Shown here: piece by piece, positions 35,878-46,643 of the stretch
Layout: each line of letters starts with the position of its first letter
How positions within the stretch are numbered: position 1 is the stretch's first letter
Assembly: GCA_907165135.1 (NCBI GenBank)
Contig: OU015569.1
Span: 5,084,001-5,148,000, forward strand
DNA length: 64,000 bases
Direction: 5' to 3'
From: Oikopleura dioica
Taxonomy: Eukaryota; Chordata; Appendicularia; Copelata; Oikopleuridae
The notes under the pieces: model-generated
Told to the model about the DNA's origin: nothing
What the model saw: the letters and a program-made list of their open reading frames with translations, nothing else
Database searches by the model: none
Position numbers and translations under genes: made by a program

Positions 35878-36390
35878 TTACGAACATCTTGTAAATTCAA
35901 AAAACCGCCTGGCCTTCACTTCGTTTTCATATTTTCCCCGAAGATCATCATTTTTTTCTAAAGGAAACAAAATAAGTCTTTATTCATTTATAAAGGGAAT
36001 TCGACAAAAAAAAGGAACCTTGTAGAAGGACGCAGCGCTGCTGGATAGACTCGTACTCCCAGTAGCCAAGCATAGATTGCTTCTTTTCGAGGATTTGGTT
36101 AGTCGCTGTTCCCGAGTCTACAGGCGCGTTGTACTGGACTGCTTGCTCGTTGCTTGGGATCGGTTCACAGTGCCTGCACGTGCACTTTACTTCTCCAACC
36201 AAACTCGTGTTCACTCCGCAATCTTCGTAAATTGCGACGTTTGCAGTCTAATCCTAGGATCCCAAACTATCAAATGCTCAATGGACACTTTTTAATACGA
36301 AGTTATCTTCTCAAAATTCTAGCAGCATTAGGAATTTTCGGTCAGAATAAGTACCAATTTGATTCGAGATTCATAAGAGTAGAATTCCAT
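35878..36390 (-). CDS. Novel small protein with N-terminal Cys cluster, three exons
   Basis: Unrecognised. ATG at 36388-36390 (MEFYSYESRIKL). Exon 1 is 36355-36390 and exon 2 is 36019-36247, both with GT-AG junctions in phase. Exon 2 carries VAIYEDCGVNTSLVGEVKC followed by TCRHCEPIPSNEQA, with four Cys in about 20 residues (C-x11-C-x-C-x2-C), then SMLGYWEYESIQQRCVLLQ. The last exon is charged (KNDDLRGKYENEVKARRFFE) and ends RCS with TAA at 35878. About 114 residues, no signal peptide; a small zinc-binding or redox fold with a helical tail is possible. It follows the neighbour at 36468-36960 by only 77 bp on the same strand, so the two may share a transcript. Confidence 0.6.
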
Positions 36391-36467
36391 AAAATCCGCC
36401 AATATTTTAGCATACTAACATAAAAGCCACAGATGGCAACTTTTGAGCAAGCAGTTGGAAATCCTTA

Positions 36468-36960
36468 TCACTGAATGCAGATTTCTTGAACGGTTTGACA
36501 ATTGAAATCTTCGGTTTCGACAATGGGCTTCGAGTTTTTGAGAAAAGCTTCTGCCTCGCGGAATTTAGCTTCGAATTCCGCCGCTTTTTCTTCGTGCTCG
36601 TGGTTTTGCATCACCATCCGCGAGATTTCCTGGCACAGTGGAATTATTCCTTTTTATATGCTCAACAATTCCTTCGAAAAGAGTCTCGTTAATGCTGCAA
36701 TTTCGAATACTTAAATTTTTGAATTTTAAAGCGTATTCCTTGCTTCGCTGTTTTCAAAACAAGTTGAATCGCACGTTTTACATCAGCATGCTGCCGATCA
36801 TCGTCTATTCCGTAATAACGACTGACAAATTAGAGATTAAATAACAACAAGAATTGTTCAAAACATTTTCAAATAACGTTAACGCTCTGTCAATTCGATT
36901 TTACGTTCCTGGAGAAACCTCCATCTTCGTAATCATGCTCTCTAAGTTTTCGGACGTCAT
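36468..36960 (-). CDS. Novel small helical protein, four exons with one GC-AG intron
   Basis: Unrecognised. ATG at 36958-36960 (MTSENLESMITKMEVSPG). A GT-AG intron leads to RYYGIDDDRQHADVKRAIQL. The best-phased model then uses a 49 bp GC-AG intron (donor GCAAGG), a short exon INETLFEGI, a 37 bp GT-AG intron, and EISRMVMQNHEHEEKAAEFE with EAEAFLKN. It ends at QTVQEICIQ with TGA at 36468. About 107 residues, mostly charged helix. Other phasings of the middle exon run into TAA. No signal peptide or membrane span. It is the upstream member of a tight pair with the gene ending at 35878. Confidence 0.55.
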
Positions 36961-37368
36961 TTTTAAAAAAGGAAATGAAGAAATGAGGGATGGAAAATGA
37001 GAAATTTTGAAATGGAGAGTTACGGGAGCGTACAATTTTAAAAATTAATTGAAACAGCTGCCTGCCGCGAAAATTTCGAATGAGTCACGAGCCGGATTCT
37101 AGCGGAATGAATAATTACCTTCTCAAAATGAGAGCTTCTAGGGAAAGTAGATTACCGATAAAACGAACAAACAGATTATGCAGATAACGGAGCATGTGAT
37201 TTTTATGGAAGTTGGTGGAGAAAAAGCTCTCTGATGCTCTCGGTACTCGGCGACGGCGGTGCTTGGAGTACCCTGCGCGGCAGGTGGCGCTCGTTCTTCA
37301 GAATGCTTATAAAAGCTTCTCCACCGCTGCCGATTAAGTAGTCCCGATAGTAGACAGAAACTAAAGAA

Positions 37369-38996
37369 ATGAAGCTTTTGTGTTCCGTTATTGCCCTTGC
37401 TGCCGCCTCCGCTAACGATCCCAATGATTTCATGAAGCGAAAGAGTAAGTAACCAAACAGAAAAAACAGAGATCGAGAGAAAACTACAGGTTTTTATTGT
37501 CTAATTAAGACTCCTGCACTGGCACCCCTCTGTCGGACAAGTCTTGAAGGAGCAAGACAACTACGTCGTCACTGAGGATGACGTCGCCGACTGGCAAGCT
37601 TGCGGTGACAACGCTGTTTGCACCAACGGCCGAGGCTGGAACTTCGAGTGCGCTTGCGCCGAAGGCTACCTCGACTTCGACCCATCCAGCTACCGAAAGT
37701 TCGGTGCCTGCGTCTACGACTCTTGCGCTGACACCACCTGCCAGGACAACGCCTCCTGCAGCGTCTCCGCTGATGGTGCTGCCTCCTGCGCCTGCGACGA
37801 TGACTACTACTACGAGTCCGTCGAACAATTCGATGCTGACGGTAACTCCACCGGATTCGCTGACACTTGCTACTTCGATGCCTGCGCCGAAGACCCATGC
37901 GCTGACAACACCGACTGCGCCAACGACGCCGGTTCCGCCGTCTGCTCCTGCAGCGCTGGCTTCTTTGACTACGCTGGTGATGCTTCTAACTGCGTCCCAG
38001 ACGCTTGCGGCAGCTCCGATGACTGCTCCGCCGATGCCACCTGCACCGTCGAGCTCCCAGACGTCAACGGAACCGCCCAGTGGTCTTGCGATTGCGACGA
38101 TGGTTTCTACGGTGATGGAGTCACTTGCTACGTTGACTCCTGCTCCGAGGACCCATGCCAGGCTGACTCCACCTGCGCCAACGACATGAACGACTACTCT
38201 TGCACTTGCAACGCTGGTTTCTACCTCGGCGCTGATGTTAACGGAACTGACTTCTGCTGGAGTAAGTAGCATTTCTCCATACTCTTCTCTATCTATTTCT
38301 TTATAGCCGATGTCTGTGACAGCGCCAACCCATGCTCCGCTGACGCCGCCTGCGCCAACCAGGCTGATGGCTCCCAGGAGTGCTCTTGCAACGATGGATT
38401 CAAGGGAGACGGATACGAATGCACCAGTAAGTTTGCGCTTTTATCTTCCGCTCATAGATTTGTACTAGGATCAAAACAGCTTGACTAACTCAATTATCTA
38501 GACATCGCTGGTGAGCGAGCTGCCAACATCCTTGCCCGAGCTGCTGAATTCGAGGCCACCGCCGCCGCTGACCTCGTCAACGACACCCGAGCTGCTGGCC
38601 GAGTCCAGAAGGCCCTCAACGCCTTCAACAACGACATCTTCTTCGTCAGCGAATGGACCCAGGGATGCTACAACAACGGTGACCTCCAGGCCGATGCCGC
38701 TGAGGCCGCTGACCTCGAATCCTCTGAAGAGCTCCTCGGATGGGACTCCGATGATCTCTGCGCCTTCGCTGATGATCTCCAGGTGATAATCAATGTAGAA
38801 AACAAGGTTTTTAACTGAATGCTTTCAGACCGCTGCCAAGCGATTCGCTCGATCTTTCGCTTGCGTCTCCTCCTTCGGCTACAACGCTGAGAAGAACATG
38901 GCCTTCAACACCAAGCGAGTCCACAAACAACTCAAGCGACAGAACAAGAAACTCAAGAACTTCGGCAAGAAAATCGATGCTGCCCTCGACTGCTAA
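37369..38996 (+). CDS. Secreted multi-EGF-like protein with helical C-terminus
   Basis: ATG at 37369 with signal peptide MKLLCSVIALAAASAND. A 96 bp GT-AG intron is followed by a long exon of EGF-like repeats, then smaller exons at 38307-38426, 38502-38782 and 38829-38996. Each EGF unit has six Cys in the usual order, e.g. CGDNAVCTNGRGWNFECACA, CQDNASCSVSADGAASCACD and CSADAACANQADGSQECSCN. There are about six units, rich in Asp, Ala and Asn (DPC-x-ADS/T), so several could bind calcium. The C-terminal part is Ala/Asp-rich helix and then very basic (VHKQLKRQNKKLKN), ending IDAALDC and TAA. Codon use is extreme (CGA Arg, GCC/GCT Ala), like tubulin, implying massive expression. In an appendicularian this would fit a house or cuticle component (oikosin-like), but I recognise no specific oikosin. 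Confidence 0.8.
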
Positions 38997-41192
38997 TTTC
39001 GCAAGCGAAGTTACATCCGTACATTTGCAAAATCAGTTAAAGAAAGCTAAATGCCTCTTGATATCTCCTTTACTAAGATGTACCTTTGTTTCTGTTCTAC
39101 TACTACTATCCCCTGCATAAAAAAACCAAAAATTTCAATAAAAATGGGCTGGTGCCCAATCTAATCGACCCTATCTCCTTAACTTTTTGCAATATGAAAT
39201 CAACAAAGAAAGCATCAATTTTCATAACGCAAGTCAGTTGACTTTGTGAAGCACTCTCAATAGAACTTTTCAATGCCTGAATAATACTCTTTAGTAAATA
39301 GTCTTTACACTTACATCTCCAACGGAAAACTCAACTGGTATTGGCAGGAATTCGCACAGGGAACTTTTTTTGAAAGATTCTTTATTTTTTTCAAAATAAT
39401 CTTCAGGTTCATAAATTTTCAGGTTATCAAGAGAGTCTTGATTAGCCACGAGAATTAGAACGTTTATGATTTAGCTGCTGCAGGAACGAATTAATGACAG
39501 TAATAGATTCTATCTCTCGTTATCTCTGCCGGCAACAGGAACACTTATTTCCAAGTCTAATGTAAAAACTGAATTTCTTGAGAACCTCTTTTAGACGCGA
39601 TAAGACTAAGAATGATATCATGTAGCCTTATAATAGAAATATCGTTAAATTTTCCTACTAGTTAATCAGATTTTTCGATTTAACAAAGCATCGAGTTTTG
39701 AGAGTTAATAATGTCACGTATTTTTATCATTGAAATAATTTTCTTTGTCAGAGTTTGAAATTATTCTGCACTTTGTCGTAAAACAAGAACGTGTACAATT
39801 GTTAATAAACGCAAACGAACCCAAGAACGGACACGTGCTGATCTTGGAGGTTTATGCGCCGAGCTAAGTGTCCACTTAACCTTCGAATTCCGCATTGGAG
39901 AGCTTCCGCGCCGCACAAAAGTGAACGCAGTTGAATATTTCGCGCACTTTCAACGTAAATCCGTATCTAGGAGAATTTCGCAGACTACAATATAATCCTA
40001 GCATAAAAGCCCTGTTTCTTATATTTCAAAAGGTCTTTCTCTAATCAGAGATTTCCTTTAAATGGACAACCAAGGCTGCACAATGAATTAAAAATAAAAT
40101 AACGAGTATTATCACGCTGGTGCTACTAGACGCTCGTTAAACATGATCGCGTCGCAAATTGAGCACCAGCCTTGAATTTGCCGTTCAATTAGAAAATAAA
40201 AAGAGACTCTTTTCTCTGAACGAAGATTCGAAAGACTTATAAATGCCACTTGTCTACAACATCGGTAGGACTGAAATTTCGAGTAATCAACTAAATAATA
40301 TCGAAGCTTGGCTTTGTTTGGCCGTCGCACTTCCTGCCAACTTCTCGCTCAGAGCTTTGTTGGACTATGAAAGGGACAAAGAAGAAAATAAAATGGACAA
40401 TTTTTGGCTAAAGTAAAGGCTCAAACGATGCGTCTAGTATAAAAATTTTAAATCCAGCATTAATTTTGGTAATTAATACAGGTTATTTAATCTTCAAAAA
40501 TTTTGAGCTTAAAAAGTACTGGATAGTTTTCGCCCATTGGTATCTTCTCGAGCTGGTGATAGGTAGCTATTCGGAAGATATTATCGAGAACAGCACGTTT
40601 TATAGACTGGGTATTATGCTGGCTCCCATTTTATACCGAATTCAAGCTTCTTTTTCTTCTCTCGACGTCGCCAATTAGTCCATTTGGCGCCTTGAAAGGT
40701 AATTGACTATTCTAAATCACGTTCTTAGTCTAATCTACAGCCGCTTCCGGAATTCCTCTGGAGCAAATTAAGGTTTCCCGCGATCCGACAGAGATCCTCT
40801 TTTCGTACATTTATACTGCGGCCAAAGCAACGAAAGACAGTGCACATTCTGTTGGATTTTCAAGAGATTCTCTTCGTAGGTCGATTCCAATTATTCTCGA
40901 GCAGATCAGTGGGACTCTATCTTTTGTAAGAGCGAAAATAGGAATACGCTTATAAAAAAAGTGATCAACAGTTTTAAAAACTTCTACTCTTCATAGTGAT
41001 ATTGATTTTATAAGCATCAAAAAGATTATATCAAGACCACAAGCAAACTTATACAACAAGACGAAGTTGTCAAAGAAAAAGACTCGTGACGCCGTAATAA
41101 AGAGAGACGTTTAATATTTCTTATGTACAAATCTGCAACTTTGCCTCTCGTCATGTTTCAGACTGTCGACAAAAAAATAAGTTAAGAACAAG
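38997..41192. other. 2.2 kb between EGF gene and CUB gene
   Basis: Convergent 3' ends. AATAAA at 39137-39142 is the likely EGF-gene poly(A) signal. The remainder is A/T rich. An ORF near 40466-40678 (plus) is hydrophobic but isolated and unconvincing. Confidence 0.4.
39137..39142 (+). promoter_or_regulatory. Poly(A) signal of EGF-like gene
   Basis: AATAAA about 140 bp after the TAA at 38994-38996. Confidence 0.65.
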
Positions 41193-42725
41193 TCAGTTCT
41201 TGAACTTGTTCGTCTTGTTTTTATTCTTTTCGTAGTTGCGCGCGGCTGTTACTTTTTCACGGGTTTTATATTCTTCTTTCTTTTTTCGCTCTACGGCACG
41301 TAGTTTGCAAGTTATTGCGACAGCTATGCTCAAATTAGCTAGGTTTTGCATTAAAACAGCTTACCTATGATGGATATGAGCACGATGCCAACGCAAACAA
41401 GTGAGATGATCTCCGAGCTGAGTCCCTCTTCAGCGGGCTCTATTCTAGTTGCTTTCGTCGGCGGAATAGCAAAATCCGGGACTTAAAAATTGTCTTATTG
41501 CAAAAACTCTTGAATTCAAGACTCACTCTGAGGTGTCGCCTCTATCTGTTGTTGATTGTTCGATTTCATTCTAATTGGCGGTGGAATAAGCATGCCCCTC
41601 TGCGGAGTCACAGGCATTGGTCGTTGTTGTCTCCCGTTCTGTCCTCGCGGTCTTCCCTTTTGCTGGCGTTGTTGACCGTTGCGCATGCGACCATTCATTT
41701 GGGGCCGCTTTGTTATGACAGGCTCAGGCAAATCAGCTGTAGATCCTTGATTTCGTCTGCTTATTGCCTCTACAGCGGCATTTGAAAAAGAAGTAGGAGC
41801 GTTCATAGATGGACGTTCTGGGCCATAAGCCGCAGATAAATGCGGCGGTCCATCAGAATAGCCTGGGTTTCTCGAAGCTGTTGGAATCAACGGTGATTTG
41901 GGAAGGGATGAGGGAACTTGCTGTCGAGGACGAAAACCCATGTTCATATTTCGCATGTTTCCCATTGGCAGATTTGGGCGTCCTAAGTTCATATTCGGCA
42001 TCATTCCCATCATACCCGGAAAGGGAGCGACCATACCATTTCCCATTCCAGGCATTCGCATTCCCGGCATCGGATTTTGAAGACGACCCAAAGGCCTTCC
42101 TAACCCTGCCATATAATCAGGATATTCTGGCTGTCCTGATTCTTGCCTCAGTAATCTTTGAAACTCCTCCTCAAATCCTGGAGGCGTTCTTGTCACCTTG
42201 AGCATGAATCCAATGTGGCGGACGCCATCTGGAATTTGACCGGACTTGACGAAAATGTGGATCCGACTGGACTCCGAGAGATAACGCTGCGGTGTGTCAG
42301 TTCCACACAATGGACCAACCGCATTTTTACTGAAAAATTCTTAAAAATAAGGGAAATTAAAGTGCCGCTGAATAATCATTCACCAATGCCGGTAAATTTA
42401 ACATTGAGCAAAAGACTTACGTTTTCCAGTCAACAATCGTAACATTCTGCAAATCGCATCGTGCAAGGTCAAAAAATAAGAACTCAACCATGATCTTCAT
42501 TTGGGTGTCTGGATTTTGGATCTTGTACTCGCACTCCCAATTGTTTCCCATGGGCGAGGGGTAGTAGCGGGAAACAATCACTTTTGAGTGTTGCTCCTCG
42601 CCGACTCCTGGGCTGATGACTTCGTCGACGCAGTGTGAGATGTCCCATTTGATGTCGCTCGGTGGGCCAGCCGCTGTTTTCTCTATAAAAAATAAAAGAA
42701 CGTGCAAAACTCGCAGAAAATGCAT
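41193..42725 (-). CDS. CUB-domain type I membrane protein with Met/Gly/Pro-rich stalk
   Basis: Unnamed. ATG at 42723-42725; signal peptide MHFLRVLHVLLFFIEKTAAG. A CUB-like domain follows with spaced Cys: ISHCVDEVISPG, NNWECEYKIQNPD, FFDLARCDLQNVTIVDW and, in the next exon, VGPLCGTDTPQRY, then IHIFVKSGQIPDGVRHIGF. The large second exon becomes a low-complexity stalk: repeats of PGM/MPGMG/NMN (e.g. MPGMRMPGMGNGM, GMMGMMPNMNLGRPN), then Gln/Arg-rich sequence (RRNGQQRQQKGRPRGQNGR-like). The last exons encode the span ISLVCVGIVLISIIG and a Lys/Arg-rich cytoplasmic tail (ERKKKEEYKTREKV) ending NKFKN with TGA at 41193. Introns have normal GT-AG sites. The domain order CUB, Met-rich stalk, span is unfamiliar; an adhesive or matrix role is a guess. 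Confidence 0.75.
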
Positions 42726-43136
42726 TTTTGCGCTCTATTGAAGACTACGCCGGAGTCCCGCGCAAAGCCGAGAGGGCAGAAGGATCACTGGTCTCAAAGC
42801 AAACCACACGTTCGCCGTCAAACGTAAAAACTGTTTATATAAGGAGCTTCTAAACAAGAGAAAATTTAAACATACCCGTTCATTTCATCGTCCTTACAAG
42901 TTTCGGTATCGGCCGACAAAAAATTGTATCTCGTTTAACATCATTTTTGAGAGAAAGGACCAAAGCCGAAAAAATAAAAAGAATGAACCTGAAGGATTTA
43001 TTCTTTAGAGTGAGGGGTCTCCTTAAATCGCAAGAAAGGATTGGCCAATGAAGATGGATATCTAGTGTATGACACACCCATTTTGTTTTTCAATAGCTGG
43101 CGGGCGCAAATATTGAGCTTTTGAAAATTTCAGAGA
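42726..43136. promoter_or_regulatory. Divergent promoter region
   Basis: 410 bp between the head-to-head CUB gene (minus) and dehydratase gene (plus). No supported ORF. The dehydratase ATG is preceded by TTTCAG, which would serve as a trans-splice acceptor. Confidence 0.4.
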
Positions 43137-44450
43137 ATGTCTTCGTACACATATTCTTTTGACCAGATTTCGTCGACGCTGCACGAAAAGACGCCTCTTA
43201 TAGAGTCGCCGAAGATTTCTGGTAATTATCTTTTGGCCTGCACGCAAAATTATTATTTTCAGTCAACGATATTCTCTCTTCTTTCTCGGCTTTATCATAT
43301 CTTTTTCTAGCTGCTTGTAATCACCGCGTTCTTCTGAAGCTTGACAATTTGCAGCCAGCTGGCAGTTTCAAAATCCGTGGAATTGGCAATTTAGTCCAGC
43401 GAGGGATCGAAAATGGTAAACGCTCTGCTATTAGCTCTAGCGGTGGAAATGCTGGGCTTGCGGCGGCATATGCATGCGCTAGAAGCAACATTCCATGCCA
43501 CGTCTTTGTGCCCAACTCGACGCCTCAGTTCGCCGCGGACAATATCAAAGAACACGCTGCACAAGTCACCTATCACGGGTAAGTTTCTTTTTCATTACAG
43601 TGAAAATCGTATAAATTCCAGTGAGAACTGGAACGCCGCGGATAACGAGGCAAGGCGGCATTTGACAGAAGAGTCAATTTACATTCATCCTTTTGATGGC
43701 GAAGACATATGGAATGGTCACGCGACCATCATCGATGAGCTGAAAGGGAAGTTAATTATTCCGTGATATTGAATGACGCCGAAAATGGTGATTTTCTGTT
43801 GTGCGCAATATTTAATTTCAAATGGAATTTATTAATTTGAAAAGAACAAATGAGGGGCCAAAAGCCTGGACTGATCGTGTGCTCTGTTGGAGGAGGAGGA
43901 CTTCTAGCGGGCTTGATTCTTGGTCTTGAGCGAAATGGCTGGGAAGATGTTCCAAGTAACGTTTAATAAAACGCTGATGTTTAGTATTCAGTTCTGGCAA
44001 TGGAAACGCACGGAGCCGACTGTCTTAACAAATCATTGGCCTGTGGCGAGCTCGTCACTTTAGACGGGATCAACTCAATTGCCAAGAGTCTCGGCGCTCG
44101 TGCCACTACACAACAAATCCTTGACTTGGCTCGAAATTACAAAGGAAAAGTTTATTACAAAACCTGCCACGATACAGAAGTCATTCAAGGTTCGTAAAAA
44201 TACCGATAAACTTCGTGCTCTTTCACAATTTAGCAGAGCTCTGACTTATAATTTAGTCATTGAAAAGTTCCTTGGAGATCATCGATTTTTTGTCGAGCCT
44301 GCTTGTGCCGCAACACTCGTGAGTTGCTATCTGAAGGAATACTTGAAAGACATCCCAATCGGAGATGGTCCACTCGTGCTTGAAATCTGCGGTGGATCTG
44401 CTGTTTCTGTGCAAATGCTCGAGACGTGGAAAAAGACTGCCTTTTCTTGA
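43137..44450 (+). CDS. SDS: L-serine/L-threonine dehydratase (PLP enzyme)
   Basis: Deaminates serine to pyruvate and threonine to 2-oxobutyrate using pyridoxal phosphate, in cytosol. ATG at 43137 (MSSYTYSFDQISSTLHEKTP). Key blocks in order: KLDNLQPAGSFKIRGIGN, where Lys in SFKIRG forms the Schiff base; SSSGGNAGLAAAYACA, the substrate-binding Ser-Gly-Asn loop; PFDGEDIWNGHATI; LIVCSVGGGGLLAGLILGLE, the Gly-rich phosphate-binding loop; VLAMETHGADCLNKSL; FFVEPACAATLVS; and LEICGGSAVSVQML near the end. TGA at 44448-44450. About seven short introns, including one of about 97 bp near 43749-43845. Length near 330 residues, as in vertebrate SDS/SDSL. Active-site residues look intact. The exon between 43215 and 43340 is not exactly delimited. 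Assignment to SDS rather than SDSL is open. Confidence 0.92.
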
Positions 44451-44702
44451 AATATAAAAAAAATCAACCATTTATTCCATCAGATAGATGACTCTCGAAT
44501 TATTACGATTACACTCAATCATCTTTGTCTAAGAGCTACAACGCATAAATAATGCGAACCGATTGTTATTTCCTCTGGAATTCTCGCTAAAATTGCGTCA
44601 ATACGTCTAATTTATGCGTTCGCGTCCTTTCCGCCGACCGATCGTTATAATTGTAATTTTTATTGGAGTCTATTTTGAAGTTGAAAACGTAAAAAATTTG
44701 AA

Positions 44703-45647
44703 CTCTAAAATTCGCCGTAAGGGTTCACCTTGCCGCATTTGCCAGTGTTCTCGTTCCAGCAGCAGATGCCGCCGCCATAAATATTCGAGCACTTTGAGAT
44801 TGACTCTGTTTCGTACGGACAATCGACGAAAGCGATTCCGTTTGGACCTAAAGAGAAAGAGCGCTAGTTGACAAGTGGAAAAAGTAAGGGTTACAGATGC
44901 CGCCGGTATTTGTCGAGGTCGTGCTTGAGCTCGAAGTAGGAGTCGGAGTCGGAGTCGGAGTGGTTCCGCCACAGGCACATTTCGCTGATAAGAGTTTCAC
45001 ATAAAAGATGCTATAAATAAAGTTCTACCTTCACAAGCATCGAAAGTTCGACGAGCATCGTCCATGCAATACGAGTTGTAAATTTCACACTTGATCTGGT
45101 CAGCGCAGAGCTTGTCGGTGCATGCGTCGCGGCATTCAGATTCGGGCAGGCAGTTGATACATTGGGAGACTTCAGGACATTGCTCGCACCCGTTATAGCA
45201 TCCGTCGTGGCATGGGCAGCCTGAAATAGAATTATTAGCGCAGCCCTTTCAAAATTAATGAAAAGCATAAATTAATGCTGCATAAATTACCTCGTCTGCA
45301 CTTTTCCTGGACATCGAAGCAGTTTCGCGAGCAGTTGGTCGGATCTTGAGACTCGTTACATTGATTTATGCAGCTAAAAGAAGCTTCAAGAAGTCCAAAC
45401 ATGGGCAGGGACACTTACAGGACTAGATCAACGTCGCACTCATCCTCGCATTCAGCAGCTGCGGCGAGAGAAAACTCATCGCAGTTTGGATTCGTTACTC
45501 TTGAGAGGATATTCCTTCGCGGCGAAAAGCCCGCTGAGGCGGCAATGGCTGATCCAAAGGCAAAAACTAAGTGCGGTTTATTTTTTTTCTATGAAACAAC
45601 AACGAAAGTTTAAAAAATTCGAAACCGCGATTGACAAAAAGCTTCAT
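44703..45647 (-). CDS. Secreted Cys-rich protein with PT-repeat linker
   Basis: Unrecognised. Best start is the ATG at 45645-45647 (MKLFVNR), spliced over an intron of about 70 bp to FAFGSAIAASAGFSPRRN, giving a signal peptide. Cys-rich exons follow: AAECEDECDVDLVL, CINQCNESQDPTNCSRNC, CPCHDGCYNGCEQCPEV, CLPESECRDACTDKLCAD and CEIYNSYCMDDARRTFDAC. A short linker of PTPTPTPT and SSSS is encoded by a GGAGTC tandem repeat near 44930-44960 and should be O-glycosylated. The final exon reads CPNGIAFVDCPYETESISK, then GICCWNENTGKCGK, ending in TAG at 44703. Cysteine spacing recalls protease-inhibitor or matrix modules but matches none exactly. The start overlaps the last exon of the RGS gene, so a spliced leader added there would be needed. 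Confidence 0.55.
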
Positions 45648-46332
45648 TCTCTAAGTTGATTTCGATTGCTCTAGCCGCGTTTTCATAAATGCGGAATTTA
45701 CCTTTGCGAATCTCAAATTTGATTTTCCATAAACTTTTGTGCGCCGCTGTGACATCAAGCAATGCTGGTTGTTTTAGGAATGCAGTAGAAAAATCTTGCT
45801 GAAAAAGGTCAACACATTCTGATAATAATGGAATATTGCCAATTGGTGTTTTTATTATACAGGTCAGAGACAATTAGAGGCGCTGAAATTGGTAGATGCT
45901 GTAGCAGCGTAATAGTCTGGATTGAATCAGGTCTTTCGCTTCGAGAAGAGCTTCTTGATCTGGATAATGCGCAGACAGTTGTAGAATTGTCCGCGCGAGA
46001 ACCGATGATGAGAGCGGTACGGTGTGGTCTATCAGAAACGTTTGCAGAATCATGTCAGCTTTGGACTTCTTTCGCGTTTGTTTCACATTGCCATATTTGA
46101 CACAGGCGAGCCAGAATTTGAGACTCATTCCAAGACCCTGTCGTTCCGTGAATTCTTCGAAGAGCTTGTAATCCTTTCGTGTCATTCTTGCGATCACAAA
46201 GGCAAATTCAAAGACATTCGTCTTCCCTTCGTAGAATCCTGAACGGCGTTTTCGAAACCTCGGTGAGCTAGTATCTGGGCTTGCGTGATTATAAGTGCAA
46301 ATTCGAGATGTAATTAAACTTCCGCACTTCAT
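45610..46332 (-). CDS. RGS-domain protein (G-protein signalling regulator)
   Basis: GTPase-activating domain for heterotrimeric G alpha subunits, cytosolic or membrane-associated. ATG at 46330-46332 (MKCGSLITSRICTYNHASPD). After a basic segment the RGS core runs YKLFEEFTERQGLGMSLKFW and LACVKYGNVKQTRKKSKADM, matching the LF..F......L.FWLACE pattern. It continues ILQTFLIDHTVPLSSSVLAR and EAKDLIQSRL. After an intron I could not delimit exactly, QQDFSTAFLKQPALLDV corresponds to the last RGS helices (D-x-x-x-x-FL-x-S). The end is ambiguous: one frame runs to TAA at 45610, while a donor (AAAG-GTAAATTCC) near 45698 could shorten or extend it. Small, about 200 residues, like R4-type RGS proteins. 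The catalytic Asn of loop 5-6 is not obvious, so activity should not be assumed. Confidence 0.65.
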
Positions 46333-46643
46333 TTTATACTAAATATTCACGTTAGATATAATGCTGAGTTTTCTTGTAGGGAGATTTTATACCAAATATC
46401 TTGGACTCCGTCGCTAGAGAGCATTGACGCAATATGGCGCCAAGAAAGATAATGACTATGATTCAATAAATACGCTGCATAGGTTCTTCTTCTGAATTTC
46501 GGAAGCTACCAACCCAAAAAAGATCTCAAAAGAAAGCAATGAAATTATCATCCTTTCTCGATCGTTTTTCTAGATTCTTGTGAGCAAAAAAACAAGGCAT
46601 TGAGTTTTCCACGGAGGAGACTTAGTTACAGACGCGTCTAAAA
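46333..46643. promoter_or_regulatory. Divergent promoter region
   Basis: 311 bp between the RGS gene (minus) and the single-pass coiled-coil gene (plus). No ORF or clear motif recognised. Confidence 0.35.

Noticed and set aside
36640-36700. In-frame TAA in an apparently coherent frame (FSKELLSI-stop-KGIIPLCQEIS), suggesting stop-codon readthrough
   Set aside because: A model with a GC-AG intron and a 37 bp canonical intron avoids the stop and joins INETLFEGI to EISRMVMQ in phase, which is simpler.
37505-38272. 255-codon minus-strand ORF across the EGF repeats, Val/Ala/Gly rich
   Set aside because: Antisense shadow produced by strong codon bias; the plus strand shows regular EGF cysteine spacing and a signal peptide.
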